This document shows positions 1 through 12,283 of a DNA stretch of 60,000 nucleotides, piece after piece (the first letter of the stretch is position 1; each line of letters starts with the position of its first letter). The DNA lies in NCBI RefSeq assembly GCF_030272615.1, contig NC_081408.1, positions 341,647,793-341,707,792 on the forward strand. Reading direction: 5' to 3'. The notes under the pieces are model-generated. The model was not told the DNA's origin. It did no database searches and worked only from the letters and a program-made list of their open reading frames with translations. This DNA is from Cryptomeria japonica. Taxonomy: Eukaryota; Streptophyta; Pinopsida; Cupressales; Cupressaceae. The translations under genes were made by a program, and so were the position numbers.

Positions 1-99
1 TCTTCAAATGAAAGGCAAATAACTAAAAGACTCAAAAAACTAACCTAGAAGCAAAAAAAAGTGGGGATCCCCATTTGCAATGGGGCGATGTGTGAAAAC
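1..99 (-). mobile_element. Terminal part of a minus-strand hairpin-array element (element Z), continued at 8373-8389
   Basis: Positions 1-99 plus 8373-8389 form one end of an element that leaves the window on the left. Read on the minus strand from 8389 it begins TGTTGTGACGTTTTCACAC and continues into a short palindrome (CCCCATT, GCAA, ATGGGG). The same terminus starts elements at 698, 8648, 20664, 21283, 16829 (minus) and 35742 (minus). Positions 1-91 also match 35638-35730 closely, so Z and element F share more than the tip. hAT element 1 is inserted inside this terminus. Only about 116 bp of Z is visible. Confidence 0.75.
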
Positions 100-1067
100 C
101 AGAGTTCCGTGACTCACGGCGAGTCACGCGAGTCAGCGGGCCGAGTGACCTCCACCGGGTCACGGTGACCCTGACCCGGGCCCAGACGAGTCACAGGGTG
201 TGACTCGCCGAGTCCGAGGGTCGTGACCCGGCCAGCGCAGCTTGCAAAAAGTGGACGCAAAAACAAAAAAAATACAACATATTTTTATTATGTTTTGTGC
301 CATTGGCCTTTGTTATAACCCTAAAAGGGATTGCCATTCAGTTTTATGAGTGGAAGAGAGGAAAAAAGAGAGGAAAAGAGAAAAATAGGAAGCCATAGTT
401 TTGCAACCAACTGAAAGGAAGAGGTGAAAAGCTTGCACAAATCACATTGGAGCAGCACTATAGTTGCATTGAGAGCATCAAGGAGTCCATAGAAGCTCAT
501 TTCAAACACTTGTCAACAAATTTGAAAGAGGTAAGTGTTAATTTTTATTGATTATGTTGGTTTTTTTTCTATATTTATGGATTTTTTCATTTTTTTGTTA
601 TTTTTTTTTAACTTCAGCTTTCCAAATCTATATTGCTGCTTGCATACTTCAATGATTCAATCACAATGACATAAATAGAACAATAGCATAGCAAACCTGT
701 TGTGACGTTTTCACACATCGCCCCATTGCAAATGGGGACCCATGTTTTTTGCTCGTTTTCGCTTTGCTTTTTAGGGTTTTGGTTTGAATCCAGTCGGTTT
801 TGGGAGCTTTTTGAATTTCCTTTTCTAGAATGCAAATTTTGAATGCAATGAATTCGCCAAAATGGTCTAATTTTCAATTGGAATGTTGATGCAGAGCTTA
901 AATTTGTCAAAGTGTTGAAAGTGAAATGTGAATTTTTGTCCGATTGAATCTTTTGACCAAATTTTGACCTTTTTTGATTTTGATCCTGGGCATTGGACTT
1001 GATTTGTTTTCGCCTCGTGAAGTGTTAAAATGTGAAAAATCATGTTATTTTGGCCTGTAGGAGCAAA

Positions 1068-2527
1068 ATCGCTCCTGTCCCTCAGTAAAGGACGGGAGCT
1101 TGTTTTCAAATATCTCATTATCCCTGCAGAGTCAAGACGAATTTCAAGTTGGAAGTGATGGAGAACGGCGAGATTTTTCCATTGAATATAAATTGAGGAT
1201 TTTCATGAGCACAGAAACGCCTCCAGGAGGAAAATCACTCCTGTCCCTCAGTGAAGGACCGGAGCTACAAATTCAATTTTGCCTTGTCCTTGCGAGATTT
1301 CGATGACTTGATAATTTGAAGACGTCCAAAGGGAGATGCTTTACCAAATGAATATAATTTGAGATGCAAAAATGAAGGAGAATGACCTAGAATGACCAAA
1401 TCGCTCCTGTCCCTCTCCAAGGGACCAGGGCGAGGTACCTTGTAGCTCTCGTCCCTCTCCCAGGGACCAGAGCGATTTCCTTCATTAGTCAAGATCCAGG
1501 CAAAAATCAAGGCAAGTTTACGTACAAGGACAAGGAAAAACATGAGATGGACGCATTGAATACAAATTGAAGATTTTTTAAACGTCCACAAGGTTCCAGA
1601 TGGCCTAGTTCGCTCCTGTCCCTCAGGAAGGGACCAGAGCGATTTTTGTTATAATTGCTTTTCTGGCCAAGTTACAGACGATGTCAGGGCATGGACGAAT
1701 AGAGTAGAGCGTGACGAGTCCGTTGAATATAAACTTGGAACTTGGCAAAGTGAAATGAAGGCCACAAAAGGAAGATCGCTCCTGTCCCTCTCCAAGGGAC
1801 CAGGGCGATACAGTGGTGATGTTGCTTCTCATGCGGGTGCAAGGTCGTTCCTCCCTAAGTTCAAGACCGATCCAAGTCAGGACAAGGTGGCAAAGGACAT
1901 TTCAAGGCGTCTTCATCATGCACAAACACTCAAAGGTCGTTATAATGAAGAGATTTACACACTAAGACCTAGATCGCTCCTGTCCCTCAGGAAGGGACCA
2001 GAGCGATGTTGAATATATTGGTCATTTCTTGCAAGTTCTACGTAAGGTTAAAGTTTCGCAACGTCTTAGAGGGTCCACGGTACCTTTTGAAGATGATACA
2101 CAGAGATTTTGAACGTAAAATAATCATCATTTTGGGCATGGAGACCATATCGCTCCTGTCCCTCCCCAAGGGACCAGGGCGATTTGCCTTGGATCCTTCG
2201 TTTTGCTCCAAGTTCATGCCAAGTCAAAGCTTCACAAGGTTACACAAGGTTCAAAGCATCATTTGAAGATAACTTGCAGGAGTTTTGAACGTCCAAACGT
2301 TGCTAGTCATGCTAAAAACTCACATCGCTCCTGTCCTTTGGACAAGGACCAGGGCGATGGACACCCAAGGGCACCTATGAACGCATGTAAGACGATCAAA
2401 TTCGAAGGATTCATCATAATGATCAATGTTGAACGTGGAGATGAAGGAGTTGAACGTGAAAAATGCAAAAATCAAGACAAAATCATGGATCGCTCCTGTC
2501 CCTCTCCAAGGGACCAGAGCGATGAGG
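1068..2527. repeat. Array of ten imperfect hairpins at about 166-bp pitch (element A)
   Basis: Ten copies of a roughly 34-bp imperfect palindrome, with left arm CGCTCCTGTCCCT, a 4-7 nt loop and right arm GGGACCAGAGCG. Left arms begin at 1070, 1236, 1402, 1444, 1611, 1777, 1975, 2151, 2326 and 2491. Steps are 166, 166, 42, 167, 166, 198, 176, 175 and 165 bp. The spacers have diverged, with remnants such as GAATATAAATTGA recurring, so the array probably began as a tandem repeat in which the hairpin stayed most conserved. Confidence 0.9.
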
Positions 2528-2854
2528 TACGTCCCTTTGTTTTCACAATTTTGGCGCCAAATAAACAAATTCAAATTTCCTTAAATGCTAAGTTCAATAA
2601 AAAATTGAAAATCCTATTTAATTTGGCATTTAATGTGGCGTTGATCTTTTATTAATTATTTTTGCCTTTATAAAAATCGAAATTTGCAAATTAAAAACGT
2701 AAGGCATTAATAATTAATTAATTAATTAATATAAAAATCGATTGCAAGCGTTATAAATCCAAGTCGGCCTTGTTATTTTAATTAAAAAATCATTTAAAAA
2801 TCGTTTGAAATTGTTATATTTTACCAAGTCGGCCAAAGGGGGTGAATGGAGATG

Positions 2855-3415
2855 TGAGCGCTATATAAGGGGAGTGAGATTATCATTTTCACATCATCAT
2901 TTTATCCTTCTACATGCGAATTAAGGAAGACAAGGGGAAGTGCGATTTGGAGTTTATTAATAAAGGTGGTGCGAGTATCCTCCAAAGGTGGCGCTAATAT
3001 CATCTAGAGTGGTGCGAACTTGAGGATCCATTTGAGCGATTTGTCAAGGGCGAATTTGAAGATCCTTTTAAGACCACGTCAAAGGTGCAATTGAAGATCA
3101 CGTTCAATCCAAAGGTGGCGAAGTCGATCTTTTGAGGGGATAACATTGAAGACCTTTTTTACCTCCAATTTTGCTTAGGCGATCTTTTCCTTTTTGCATT
3201 CTAGAGTTAGCTCTCAGCTGAGGTATGGCGATATTTGTTTTATTGATTTTGAATTTTGATCATCATAGCCTTAAATTTTGAAATTTTGAATTCATAGCTC
3301 AGTGGTTTTTAGGAAATGATTAATAAAGGACTTATCATTAAGTTTCCTAAAATTTGCTCTCTAATTTATGTTATGTATTGCAAAATCATGGTACTAATTT
3401 TGAAATGTTGTGTAG
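2855..3415 (+). promoter_or_regulatory. Internal promoter, 5'-UTR-like exon and 5'-UTR-like intron of element A
   Basis: CTATATAAGG at 2861-2870 is a good TATA box, preceded by ACCAAGTCGGCC, which also precedes the TATA box of element E. The stretch from about 2890 to 3222 has no ORF and is rich in short GGTGGCGA-like repeats. A donor AG|GTATGGCGAT at 3223 and an acceptor TTGTGTAG at 3408-3415 bound a 193-bp putative intron. The same donor and acceptor flank the intron just upstream of the ORF X start in element E. Splicing is inferred from sequence only. Confidence 0.6.
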
Positions 3416-3599
3416 GCATCAAATGGAGATCTCTTCAAGAAAAATCAAGCCGGATCAAGGACGGTCTTCGCCAGGACGGTCTTCGCCGGGATGATCAAGC
3501 CAGGACATGGGCGACCTCTTTCAATCCTACGTTCCAAGGCGAGGTACATCATCCTGCACATCAAGGACACAAGGAGTTAGAACAAAGGGCTCGTTGAAG

Positions 3600-4851
3600 A
3601 AGCAAATAATTCCAGATGAATTAATTAAAGATAGCCTCTCGACGACATCAAATTGAATATCTAGCAAGCTACAAGTGTCAGATGAGGTGGCATCCCAGTC
3701 ATCACTCCTCCAGTCAGTGTGGTCCACCTCAGCATGTCCAGATTCAATGTACTTAACTCATGGAAGGTGGCACAAACTCCGATGTACCTACCCCGGCTAT
3801 CCATTGGTCGATTTTTCTAGAAGGGACATGTGTCCAAGCAATACAATTTTATCATTGGTCAGGCATTAAATGTTATGTAATGGTTGTAACAAACCCTAAT
3901 TAGGGTTTTCATTGTTGAATCTTGGCCATTGATCTTGAATTGATCTGAGCCATCGAATTGTATTGTGAGCACTATATAAGCCCAGGCATTTCATTTGTAA
4001 AGGTTAATTAGCAATAAGTTAGAGATAGCATGTAAATAGTTGGAAGAGTTAGAATATAGTTGATAGAATAGCAATTAGAGTAGAATAGGAGGACAAGGCA
4101 AGAAATTGTTGCCATTGATTGTAAACAAACTCTATTTTCATTGAAGTAATGGTGAAATATGTCGTTTTCTTGCAATTTGCATGGTTTCTTGTTGAGTCTT
4201 CAATCTTAGATGGTAGATGATTAGATGAATGGAGGAAATGCGATTGATTAATGGTGGAATTCGTACATCCATACTACTAGCAGTTTGTTGATTGCAGACT
4301 TGCCTTGCGTAGTCAACTGGAATCATTCAGCCTAAGCTCAATTTCAATTTGTCACTTCTTCATTGATAGGCATGAACTTGGATGGTATCTATGCCTGCGG
4401 TGATGATTTGAACATCATAAAGCTTCCCTTAGAAGATCGCACTAGCCTTGTGTAGATGTTCCATTGATGTCAAAACAAGACCTAGTTAGAATCTCATCAA
4501 AAATCAAGTCATTGCTCCTACATTCTTAGTATTAGGGTTAGATCTTCTCTTCGCCCTCATCCCTTTTCCTTTTTTCATTTTCTTCAAATCTAAGTCAGTA
4601 AGAGCCTGTGTCCAGCAAAGCAGATCGGAAGTTCAATCATCACATGTAAGTCCCCTTGTGATCCCAGCAAATCACATCATACCACTGGAGCTTGTCCACA
4701 CGTAGAGACCCTACATCAAAGAACCTTGGAGTCTACCTAACTGATCCTTTACGCGAATCTTCAGCAGTTAGAGACTATTTTCTCAAGAGAGGATAAGATG
4801 CCTTTAGGTATTTTATTCTGTGTATGATGGTGTACAAAATAAACGTCAACA
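3600..4851 (+). repeat. Conserved 3' section of the hairpin-array elements (element A copy)
   Basis: This carries AAACCCTAATTAGGGTTT (about 3891-3908), a second TATA-like box CTATATAAG (about 3972), then a conserved run through CCACTGGAGCTTGTCCACAC, ATTTTATTCTGTGTATG and GTACAAAAT to the GTCAACA end. The same order is seen at 27240-28241 (plus) and, on the minus strand, at 13900-12836 and 33780-32658. In LTR terms it would be the U3 promoter/R/U5 part. Confidence 0.7.
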
Positions 4852-5133
4852 AAACCCTACACTTTTTCTTTTTTTTAAATTGTATACATGTATTTACAAT
4901 TTTTTCTAAAAAAAATCTAGGGTTTGCTGATTTTTCTGAATTCTTAATTTCTTTCTTTGAAATTTGAAAATTTTCAAGAAAAAACACAATGCACAAATTA
5001 GTCTTTGCTGATTTTTTTTAATTAGTTTAAAATTTTAAATTTAAAACTTTGTCAAACACAATGCTCAAATGGTGATTTGTAAAATTGTCTTATTGCAGCA
5101 GCCCTCACGTTTTGAAAACAATTTTTTTTCCTA

Positions 5134-7990
5134 ATGGCTCATCCTAATCCTCCACAACCTAAGCCTAGGAAACATGGTCAAAAAGATGAGGCATGGAAAT
5201 ACACAAAAGAATTCCCTGGTAAACAAAGAAATCAAACCAAGTGTATGTTTTGTAAGGAAATTAACCATGGGGGGATAAATAGATTAAAATATCATATTGC
5301 TGGCATACGTGGTCATGATACTGAGCCTTGTGCCAAGGTACCTCCCGAAGCAGTCCGTTTTTGTTACGTCCAATTAGAAAACTTTGAAATACATAAGCAA
5401 ACAAAAAAAAGACAAAGAGAGGAGTTATGTCATATTGGTTCCCCTCCACCCACATCCGCATCCGGCTCCGCATCCACAGCTGCATCCATAGGTTGTGTTG
5501 GAGAGGGTTCTTCTATGCCTCCCTTTCGTCCTAGTGCTTCTGCTAGTGCTAGTACTTCTATTCCTGCTCCTACTAGTCACACTTTTGGTCCTAGAGTGAA
5601 AATCCAAGATAGACAATTTTTTTATACCACGCACTACTCCTGGCGCACAGCCCTCGCTTGAGAGCATGTCTTGGAACAAGCAGGTCCATGATGCAGGAAG
5701 AAAAGCAATTTGCAAGTTTTGGTACTTCTGCAACATTTCATTTATTGCAGCCAGGTACTTTTTTATTTGATTGTTTTAAATTAAAATTTAAAATTTTATG
5801 GTTTGAATTTGAAAGTTGAAATTGAAATTGAACTTTTCTTATTTAATCTATTTCAATTTGTGACAGGTCTCCTTATTGGCAAGGCATGATTGATGCAGTA
5901 ACCATTTGTGGGCCGGGGTTTAAAGCCCCTAGTGATACTGAGTTGAGTGGCCCTCTCTTGTTGGAAATGGTGGAAGATATGAAAGTTGACCTAGAGGACC
6001 ACCGCCAATCTTGGAGCCACACGGGTTGCACCATCATGACAAATGGTTGGACTGATAGGAGGAATAGAACACTCCTAAATTTTCTTGTTTCCAGCGGAGG
6101 TGATTGATCATTTTACTTCTCTATATGCATTGTGATTGAAATTGAATAATTTACATTCTAATTTATTGATAATTAATTTGTTTTATTTTCAGGATCCACC
6201 ATGTTTTTGAAGTCCATCGATGCTTCCTCACGTGTCAAAAATGCGGCATACTTATGTGAGGCTATTGAGGAAGTTATAGATGAGGTGGAGGAAGAAAATG
6301 TGGTGCAAGTGGTGACGGATAATGCAGCAAGTTATGTTGCTGCAGGTAAACTTTAAAAATTTTCTTTCAAGTTTTAACTTTTAACTTTTAAACTTTTAAG
6401 TTTATAACTTTTAAATATTAATGGTAAAAATTTTTGATACTTATCACATCTAATTATTTAACTAATTTAAAATTGTTGCAGTAAAACTTTTGATGGAGAG
6501 GCACCGAAAAATCTTTTGGTCTCCATGTGCGGCCCATTGCCTTGACCTCATGCTGGAGGATATAGGTAAGCTTGGATGGGTGAAAGAATGAGTTGAAAGG
6601 GCCAAGAATATATGCAAATTTATTTACAATCATGCATTGGTCCTTAGCATTATGAGGCAATACACGGGGGAAAGGGAGTTGGCTCATCCTGGTATAACGA
6701 GATTTGCCTCAAATTTCCTCACATTGAAATCCTTGTTAAAATCAAAGGCATCTTTGAGGCGCATGTTTGTTGGTGAGGAGTGGACTTCCTCATCCTATGC
6801 TACGACCACTGCAGGGATGGATGTAGCAGATTGCATTTTGAGCCAGGTTTTTGGACCCCTTGTGCAGAGATCGTGCAGGTAATTTTATAAATTTATAATA
6901 TTATATGCATATTTTTGTTTTGTTTGCATTGTGCAACTTTGCAATTTTTCTTATTTTCATGCACACTTGTGAGTTAACTATTTTTGTTTAACATTATTTG
7001 CAGGTCACTGAGCCCTTAGTAGTTCTCCTACGAGTTGTTGATAGGGAGAAGCCCGCTATGGGCTACATATATGAGGGGCATGGATAGGGCCAAGGAGGCC
7101 ATTAGATCCATATATGCTGGAGTTGAGGATAAGTATAGGCCCATTTGGGACATAATTGATAGAAGATGGCATAACCAACTTTATAGGCCCATCCATGTAG
7201 CAGCTTATTACCTCAATCCATCATTTTGTTTCCGTGCTGATTTCAAAGCGGATGAGGAGGTTCTTAGCGGGCTATATTCAGTAGTACAACGGATGGGCAC
7301 TGATACCACAGCTACACTTCTCGAGATGGATGCATTTAATAATGCATCAGGGGCGATCTTTGCCAGCCAATTGTGCAAAGAGGGTCGGACAAAATTGCAG
7401 CCAGGTAGAAAATTCTAAAATTTATGACATGCATTTTAATTTTTCATTTTATAATCTACCTTTAAAGTTGGAAATGAGACTAATGTTTTTTTCTTTTCCT
7501 TATCTCAGCTAGATGGTGGCAAATGTTTGGGCCTTCAACCCCAAACCTTCAAAAAATTGCCATCCGCATATTGAGCCAGCCGTGCAGCGCTTCTGGATGT
7601 GAGTGCAACTGGAGCATGTTCGAGCACATCCACTCGAAGAGGCGAAATAGATTGTCTGTGGAGAGGTTGAATGATCTAGTCTTTGTTCATTACAACCTCC
7701 GTCTCAGGACCAGACAAATTTTGGACGATGACTCCTCTCCGATCACTCTAGAGGAAGTCAACCCCAAGTCCGATTGGCTCACTGAGTCCACTGATCCAGT
7801 CTTCACTGATGAGGACCTTGAGTGGGTTGACCAGGCAGACAGAGAGGCTGAGGCTGTGGCTATGGCAGAGGAGGAGGATAGAGCACGATCAGGCACAGCA
7901 CCTATGGCTACTCAGACTGGCACATCACAGGCAGAGACTATGGCTACTCAGTCATCCAGGACCTACCTTAGATGCCTTTGTAGGAGGTAG
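5134..7990 (+). pseudogene. hAT transposase (BED finger, DUF659, hAT dimerisation domain), multi-exon, broken
   Basis: I read six exons with GT-AG borders: 5134-5754, 5867-6099, 6193-6345, 6482-6878, 7004-7404 and 7509-7990. Exon 1 encodes a BED-type zinc finger (WKYTKEF near the start, then C..C and the H/C pair in YHIAG..GHDTEPC). Exons 2-4 encode DUF659/RNase H-like sequence, including TNGWTDRRNR, VVTDNAASYV and CAAHCLDLMLEDIG. Exon 6 ends in the hAT C-terminal dimerisation motif (CSASGCECNWSMFEHIHSKR). It cut and pasted the parent element. It is inactive as it stands, with a frameshift in a T-run near 5622, an in-frame TGA at 6589-6591 and a one-base frameshift near 7078. The nested element A lies upstream of the coding exons and does not break them. 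Confidence 0.92.
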
Positions 7991-8389
7991 ATAGACGAGG
8001 CTGAGCCTGAGCCTGAGCCATAGACTTGTTTTTGTTTACACTTTACAGTTAGATATATGTTTGGGAACATTTGAAGTCATGGATTTTATATTATACATTG
8101 GACAACATTTATAACTCTATATATCTATGTTTTCTAATTCCTTCAGCTACAATTTACATTTCTACGCATGTGATGGATGTATGTTTATGTATGTGATCAA
8201 ATTAGCTTCTATTTGATGATGTTATAGTGTCTTTAAGCTTAATTCAATAATGGGTGTATGAAACAAGTTTTAAATCGTTAAAAATCTCTAAATTTCAAGG
8301 GTTTTCTTATTTTGCCGAGTCCAAGCCGAGTCACGAGTCGAGTCAGAGCCAAGTCCGAGTCTGGGAACTTTGGTGAAAACGTCACAACA

Positions 8390-8647
8390 TCTAGTGCCAC
8401 CTCGAATAAATGTTCCTAGACATTTCAAAGACAAGGACTCGAACCACACTTAGAACCTTTGGAAAATTCAACCCAACTTATCAAAGACTAGAAAGCATAC
8501 TCAAGGAGTAAGCATACTCAAGGAGTAAGAAGAACCCCGAACTGGCCAGGGCACCTAGTCTTCGATTACCCATGTATGTGCAAATGTATTCATTCCATCT
8601 CATAAGAACAATGCAACTGCTAGGATCCGTCGTGAATAGCTACTTAG
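8390..8647. other. Spacer between two head-to-head element termini
   Basis: 258 bp lie between the outward end of element Z (8389) and the start of element C (8648). It contains a tandem duplication of a 17-bp unit (AGCATACTCAAGGAGTA) at about 8497-8530. No gene or RNA signature is seen. Confidence 0.6.
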
Positions 8648-9159
8648 TGTTGTGACCTTTTCACACATCGCCCCATTGCAAATGGGGACCCCCTCTTTCC
8701 TACTTTCTGCATTTTGTTAGTTTAGGGTTTTGGCAGTAACTGGCAATTTTGAGCTTCCAATGTCTGAATCTCAAGCTTTGAAGCGTGCTCATGCCTAATT
8801 GCTATTAGGGTTTTAAAATTTTGTATAGGATCAAGTGTGTAAAATGTTAGATGTCTAAGCAATCCTAACCTTGTCTAAGTGTAGACCCATTTGAGCGTGA
8901 ACAAGTTTTAAATGTCCCAGTCAGTGATATTTTTGTGCCCAAGTGTTGAAAGGTCCTTTAGGGTTTTTTTTCTCGTTCCTAGGAGGTTATTTAAGCGAAA
9001 TTTGCATTTTATCTCGATGAAATTCCTTTGTCTTGCTCAAATTTTAAAGAAATTTGGTAAGTCCCGATGCGTTTTATTGAAGATTTGGAGTGTCCAGTTG
9101 ATTTTGAGTGGAAAAATCATCAAATTCCTGATGAAAATCCATGTTCTAGTGGTCAAAAG

Positions 9160-9836
9160 GTCAAAATTCCTAATGGGAGGTACTTTTCCCCCCATATTTC
9201 TGATGACCCATGATTTTCCCCCACTCAAAATCCTGGTGGGAGGTGAATTTCCACCAGATTTCCGATGGACCTTATTTTTCCCCCATTCAGATTCTTGATA
9301 GAGGGAGATTTTCCACTAGAAAAGTAAATTTTTGGCTATGTGGTAAATTGTCCTGATGACCCACGTTTTTCCCCTAGGAGTGCAGATGATTTTGATGCAG
9401 ATGAAATTTGAGTTCCAATGAAGATCGATTTTCCACCAGGGCAATTCATGATCAAATTTGATAGATTTTTATGCAGAGAATTGTGTTGATGAAAGGTGAA
9501 TTTCCCCAAGTGCAAGTTTTAATGAATTTTGATTTGAATAATTATCCAAATAAAAATCGATTTTCCACCAAGGTGAATTTTTGGACTTGGTGATGAAAAT
9601 GAAGTGAATTTTTTGACTCCAAATGCAAATCGATTTTCCCCAAGGTGTTTTTGGGCAAATGTGATGGATTTTGATTGGGATTTTTATCCCAATAGAGGGC
9701 AATTTTCCCCCAGAGGGCAATTATGACGTTTTTAATAACTTTTATTTGGATTTTTTAATCCAAATATGGGGCGATTTTCCCCCAAGAGCCCAAGTTTGAT
9801 AAATTTTGAAAATTTTAAAGTAAATGGGCCCAAATT
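9160..9836 (+). repeat. Degenerate repeat array with GATTTTCCCCCA motif (element C)
   Basis: About a dozen copies of a GATTTTCCCCCAAGG-like motif occur every 50-80 bp. They are mixed with short palindromes such as GATTGGGATTTTTATCCCAA (about 9672-9691) and TTGGATTTTTTAATCCAA (about 9746-9763). It occupies the position of the hairpin arrays in A and E but is more decayed. The solo LTR at 9837 interrupts it. Confidence 0.6.
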
Positions 9837-11378
9837 TGTAATGCCCCCTACTAGGTTTAGGCCTGTTTTAAGCATAATTAGCCTATTTCTATGTACTTAT
9901 AACATAAACTAATTGATTAGGAGACAATTCTATCTTAACATGAATCAAATCAGTGATATTCCATAGTCCAATCAATTAATTTATTAATAAGTAACTTGCT
10001 CATCTATCATACATCCATAATTATTAATACAAGTGTCAAACTTTATTACTACTTCAGCTTTAAGGAAGAAGAGGTTGTGAATGTTACCAAAGCGCTTAGA
10101 TACCAAATACAATAGGCTCCCTCAAAGTTTACAGATCCAAGCCCTTACCCTATCTCGGGACCTTGTCCCTCAAGGTTCTCGGGACGCTGATCCCCACCCT
10201 CTTGGGAATCAATCTATTGTTTGGATTTAGACTGCCCCTCTTTGGAAACATCTCAATTCCCAACTTAAATACTGACAGTAGTAACAAGAATTATGTATAA
10301 AAAAATTCTTCTTACTGTTTATAAGCTCTTTCTGATTTACAATCTAACATTGTTATTTATCTGATTAAGACGTTATAAATATATATAATATATTTTTATT
10401 TATTTTCAGATGTTATTATAATATATATTTCTGCGGAGTAGTTTCCAGAAAATATTATAATAATTATAATTATTATATATATCATCAATATTTATAATAC
10501 TATTAAATCCTCTATAAGAACATCAGCAGGCTTCATATATCTTGCATATTAAGTGCATACCATGCATACTACCCAGAACAAGAATGTTACTGCCTGTAAC
10601 TTAATATCATTTCCGATCTAATTTTATTGGTATTCTTTGTTTTACATCTTTCAATATCACTCCCCCTTCCATGTCCAAAATGACTGGGAGCCTTCTTATA
10701 CTATTATTTGCTAAAGACGTGTCCTTTCCTATCCAACCAATGTCTCCTTTCATTGGTACGTTGCATGACTTAAACAGATTTGTTAATTCTAATAGGATCA
10801 TTGGGTTACTACAGATCGTCTTTTGCTAAGATCAGATTATTAATACGTAACTGATGTTAGTTGCTAATCAGACAATAATATTGTTGAATTAATATTACAA
10901 TTAAATAATCATAATGGATAAATAGTCATAACCATAATAATCATAGTAATCGTAATGGTAATGAGTGATTATAATCATAAGGAATAAATAATATTGCTTA
11001 ATACAAATATGTATACTGTCATACAATGATTGTGTTACATCGGCAAGACGGACAGTATCATATGGATATCATTAATAAACAAGAATATTAATAAACAAGG
11101 ATATTAATAATAATAAAAAATGGATAATCTTATTAATTGTAAGTAATATTTAGATAATTGTAAATTGTGGATGATTCTTTTAATTGTGGATAGCCTTGTA
11201 AAATAATATATATTTAGTTAATAATAAATTGTGGATAATTCTTTAATAGTAATTTGGGAATAATAATAAGAATATACTGAAATGGTTAAAGTAATAATGA
11301 GCATATATATATAAATAAATGAAATAATATAAGGATCATTACCCTTAGTTAAATCCTATTCAAAATGGGGACATTACA
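9837..11378. mobile_element. Solo LTR, 1542 bp, with 5-bp target duplication
   Basis: It starts TGTAATGCCCCC and ends GGGGACATTACA, a good terminal inverted repeat with TG...CA ends. It is flanked by exact AAATT duplications (9832-9836 and 11379-11383). There is no internal domain and no ORF of substance. It is AT-rich, with runs of ATAAT repeats. This is the expected product of LTR-LTR recombination. The superfamily cannot be assigned from the LTR alone, and orientation is unknown. Confidence 0.88.
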
Positions 11379-11383
11379 AAATT

Positions 11384-12283
11384 TAATTGTTTTTTGCATG
11401 TGGTGACAATTATTTAATTTTCAAAAACAATTATTAAATGATTTGCAACATTAACTAATGTTTATATATTTTTCCTATTGCAAATTGATTTTTCCCAGGC
11501 AAGTATAGAAAGCAAGTTTTTATCCCACACTGCTTGTGTGGTGAAATTTCAAAGTGAAAACATGAATAAAGAGAACCAGCCAGCATTAAAATAATATTAT
11601 ATCTGGCCGATGTGACTGAGCAAAGACCATCAAGTGGCTGATTGGAGAATTTTTTCAGCTAGGCAATTTTAGTGGAGTGTCCATTGAACACCATTGAAGC
11701 TGGAGTTTGTGTTTTGAAGGCTTTTCTACCTAATCAGACCTGGGTGCCATCATTGGAGGCCATTACAGCAGGCTTGAGAGGCGATTTGGTAAGGTGGCGA
11801 TTTTGTTTGGAGAGATTATTTTCTCCATGGCTGGGCGATTTTGGTGGTGTTATTGAGAGCTAAGAGGCTGCCATTGTTTTCAGACATTGCTGGGCGCCAT
11901 TGCTGGAGGTTTCATTGGCACCCTATTTGGCTGGAAACTCGGTTTTTAGACCTAATTTTACACTTACGGCCACTTCATACTTAGACCATTTTGCCTGGAG
12001 GTTACTTTGGGGGCATTTCAAGGTGGATTGGATACATTTTCTGAGTACACCATTGCTGGTGTAAAGTCTGAAACCTTATTTTCAGGTTGTCCTCAAACTT
12101 ACCTTTCATTTCCAGCCACCTATACATTCGGTGAATTTCATTTTGTCATCATTTTCTGAGCATTAGGTAGAGTTTTCATCGCTGAATCAAATCTGAAACC
12201 TTCATTTTCAGATTTATCCTCAAACTTAGACATTTTTACCAGCTCAATATTTGCACCCAGATTTGACAAATTTGACTTGGGAG
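11384..12283 (+). other. Element C interior, no gene seen
   Basis: Presumed 5' untranslated sequence of element C. It contains a direct repeat of a motif ending in CCTCAAACTTA (about 12070-12112 and 12190-12232) with TCTGAAACCTT at its start, and several GCCATTG/GGAGG-type repeats. No credible ORF is present. hAT 2 is inserted at its right edge. Confidence 0.45.

Larger units (their letters stand above)
698..4851 (+). mobile_element. Element A: 4.15-kb TG...CA element with a hairpin array and no internal ORF
   Basis: It starts TGTTGTGACG at 698 and ends GTCAACA at 4851, flanked by an exact 5-bp duplication AAACC (693-697 and 4852-4856). TG...CA ends with a 5-bp duplication fit LTR-integrase chemistry, but I find no direct repeat between its two ends. 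It is therefore either a solo LTR of a giant-LTR family or a non-autonomous element. Order: terminal palindrome (710-733), hairpin array (1070-2527), TATA box (2862), 5'-UTR-like exon and intron, a short unique piece (3416-3600), then a 3' section (about 3600-4851) shared with element E. In E the same slot holds ORF X; here it is empty. Confidence 0.85.
100..8372 (+). mobile_element. hAT DNA transposon 1, complete ends, carrying a broken transposase and a nested element
   Basis: The termini are CAGAGTTCC at 100 and GGAACTTTG ending at 8372, imperfect inverted repeats that run on into GAGTC-rich sequence. They are flanked by an exact 8-bp target duplication GTGAAAAC (92-99 and 8373-8380). TIRs of this form and an 8-bp duplication are diagnostic of hAT elements. 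Removing nested element A (698-4851 plus one 5-bp duplication) leaves about 4.1 kb, a normal size for an autonomous hAT. The transposase gene lies at 5134-7990. The subterminal 110-230 bp is rich in GAGTCAC-type motifs, as is 8320-8365, which are plausible transposase binding sites. Confidence 0.95.

Noticed and set aside
1068-2527. CRISPR-like array (regular repeats with unique spacers)
   Set aside because: The layout recalls CRISPR, but the DNA is plant nuclear, spacers are 130-160 bp and derive from a tandem repeat, and there are no cas genes.
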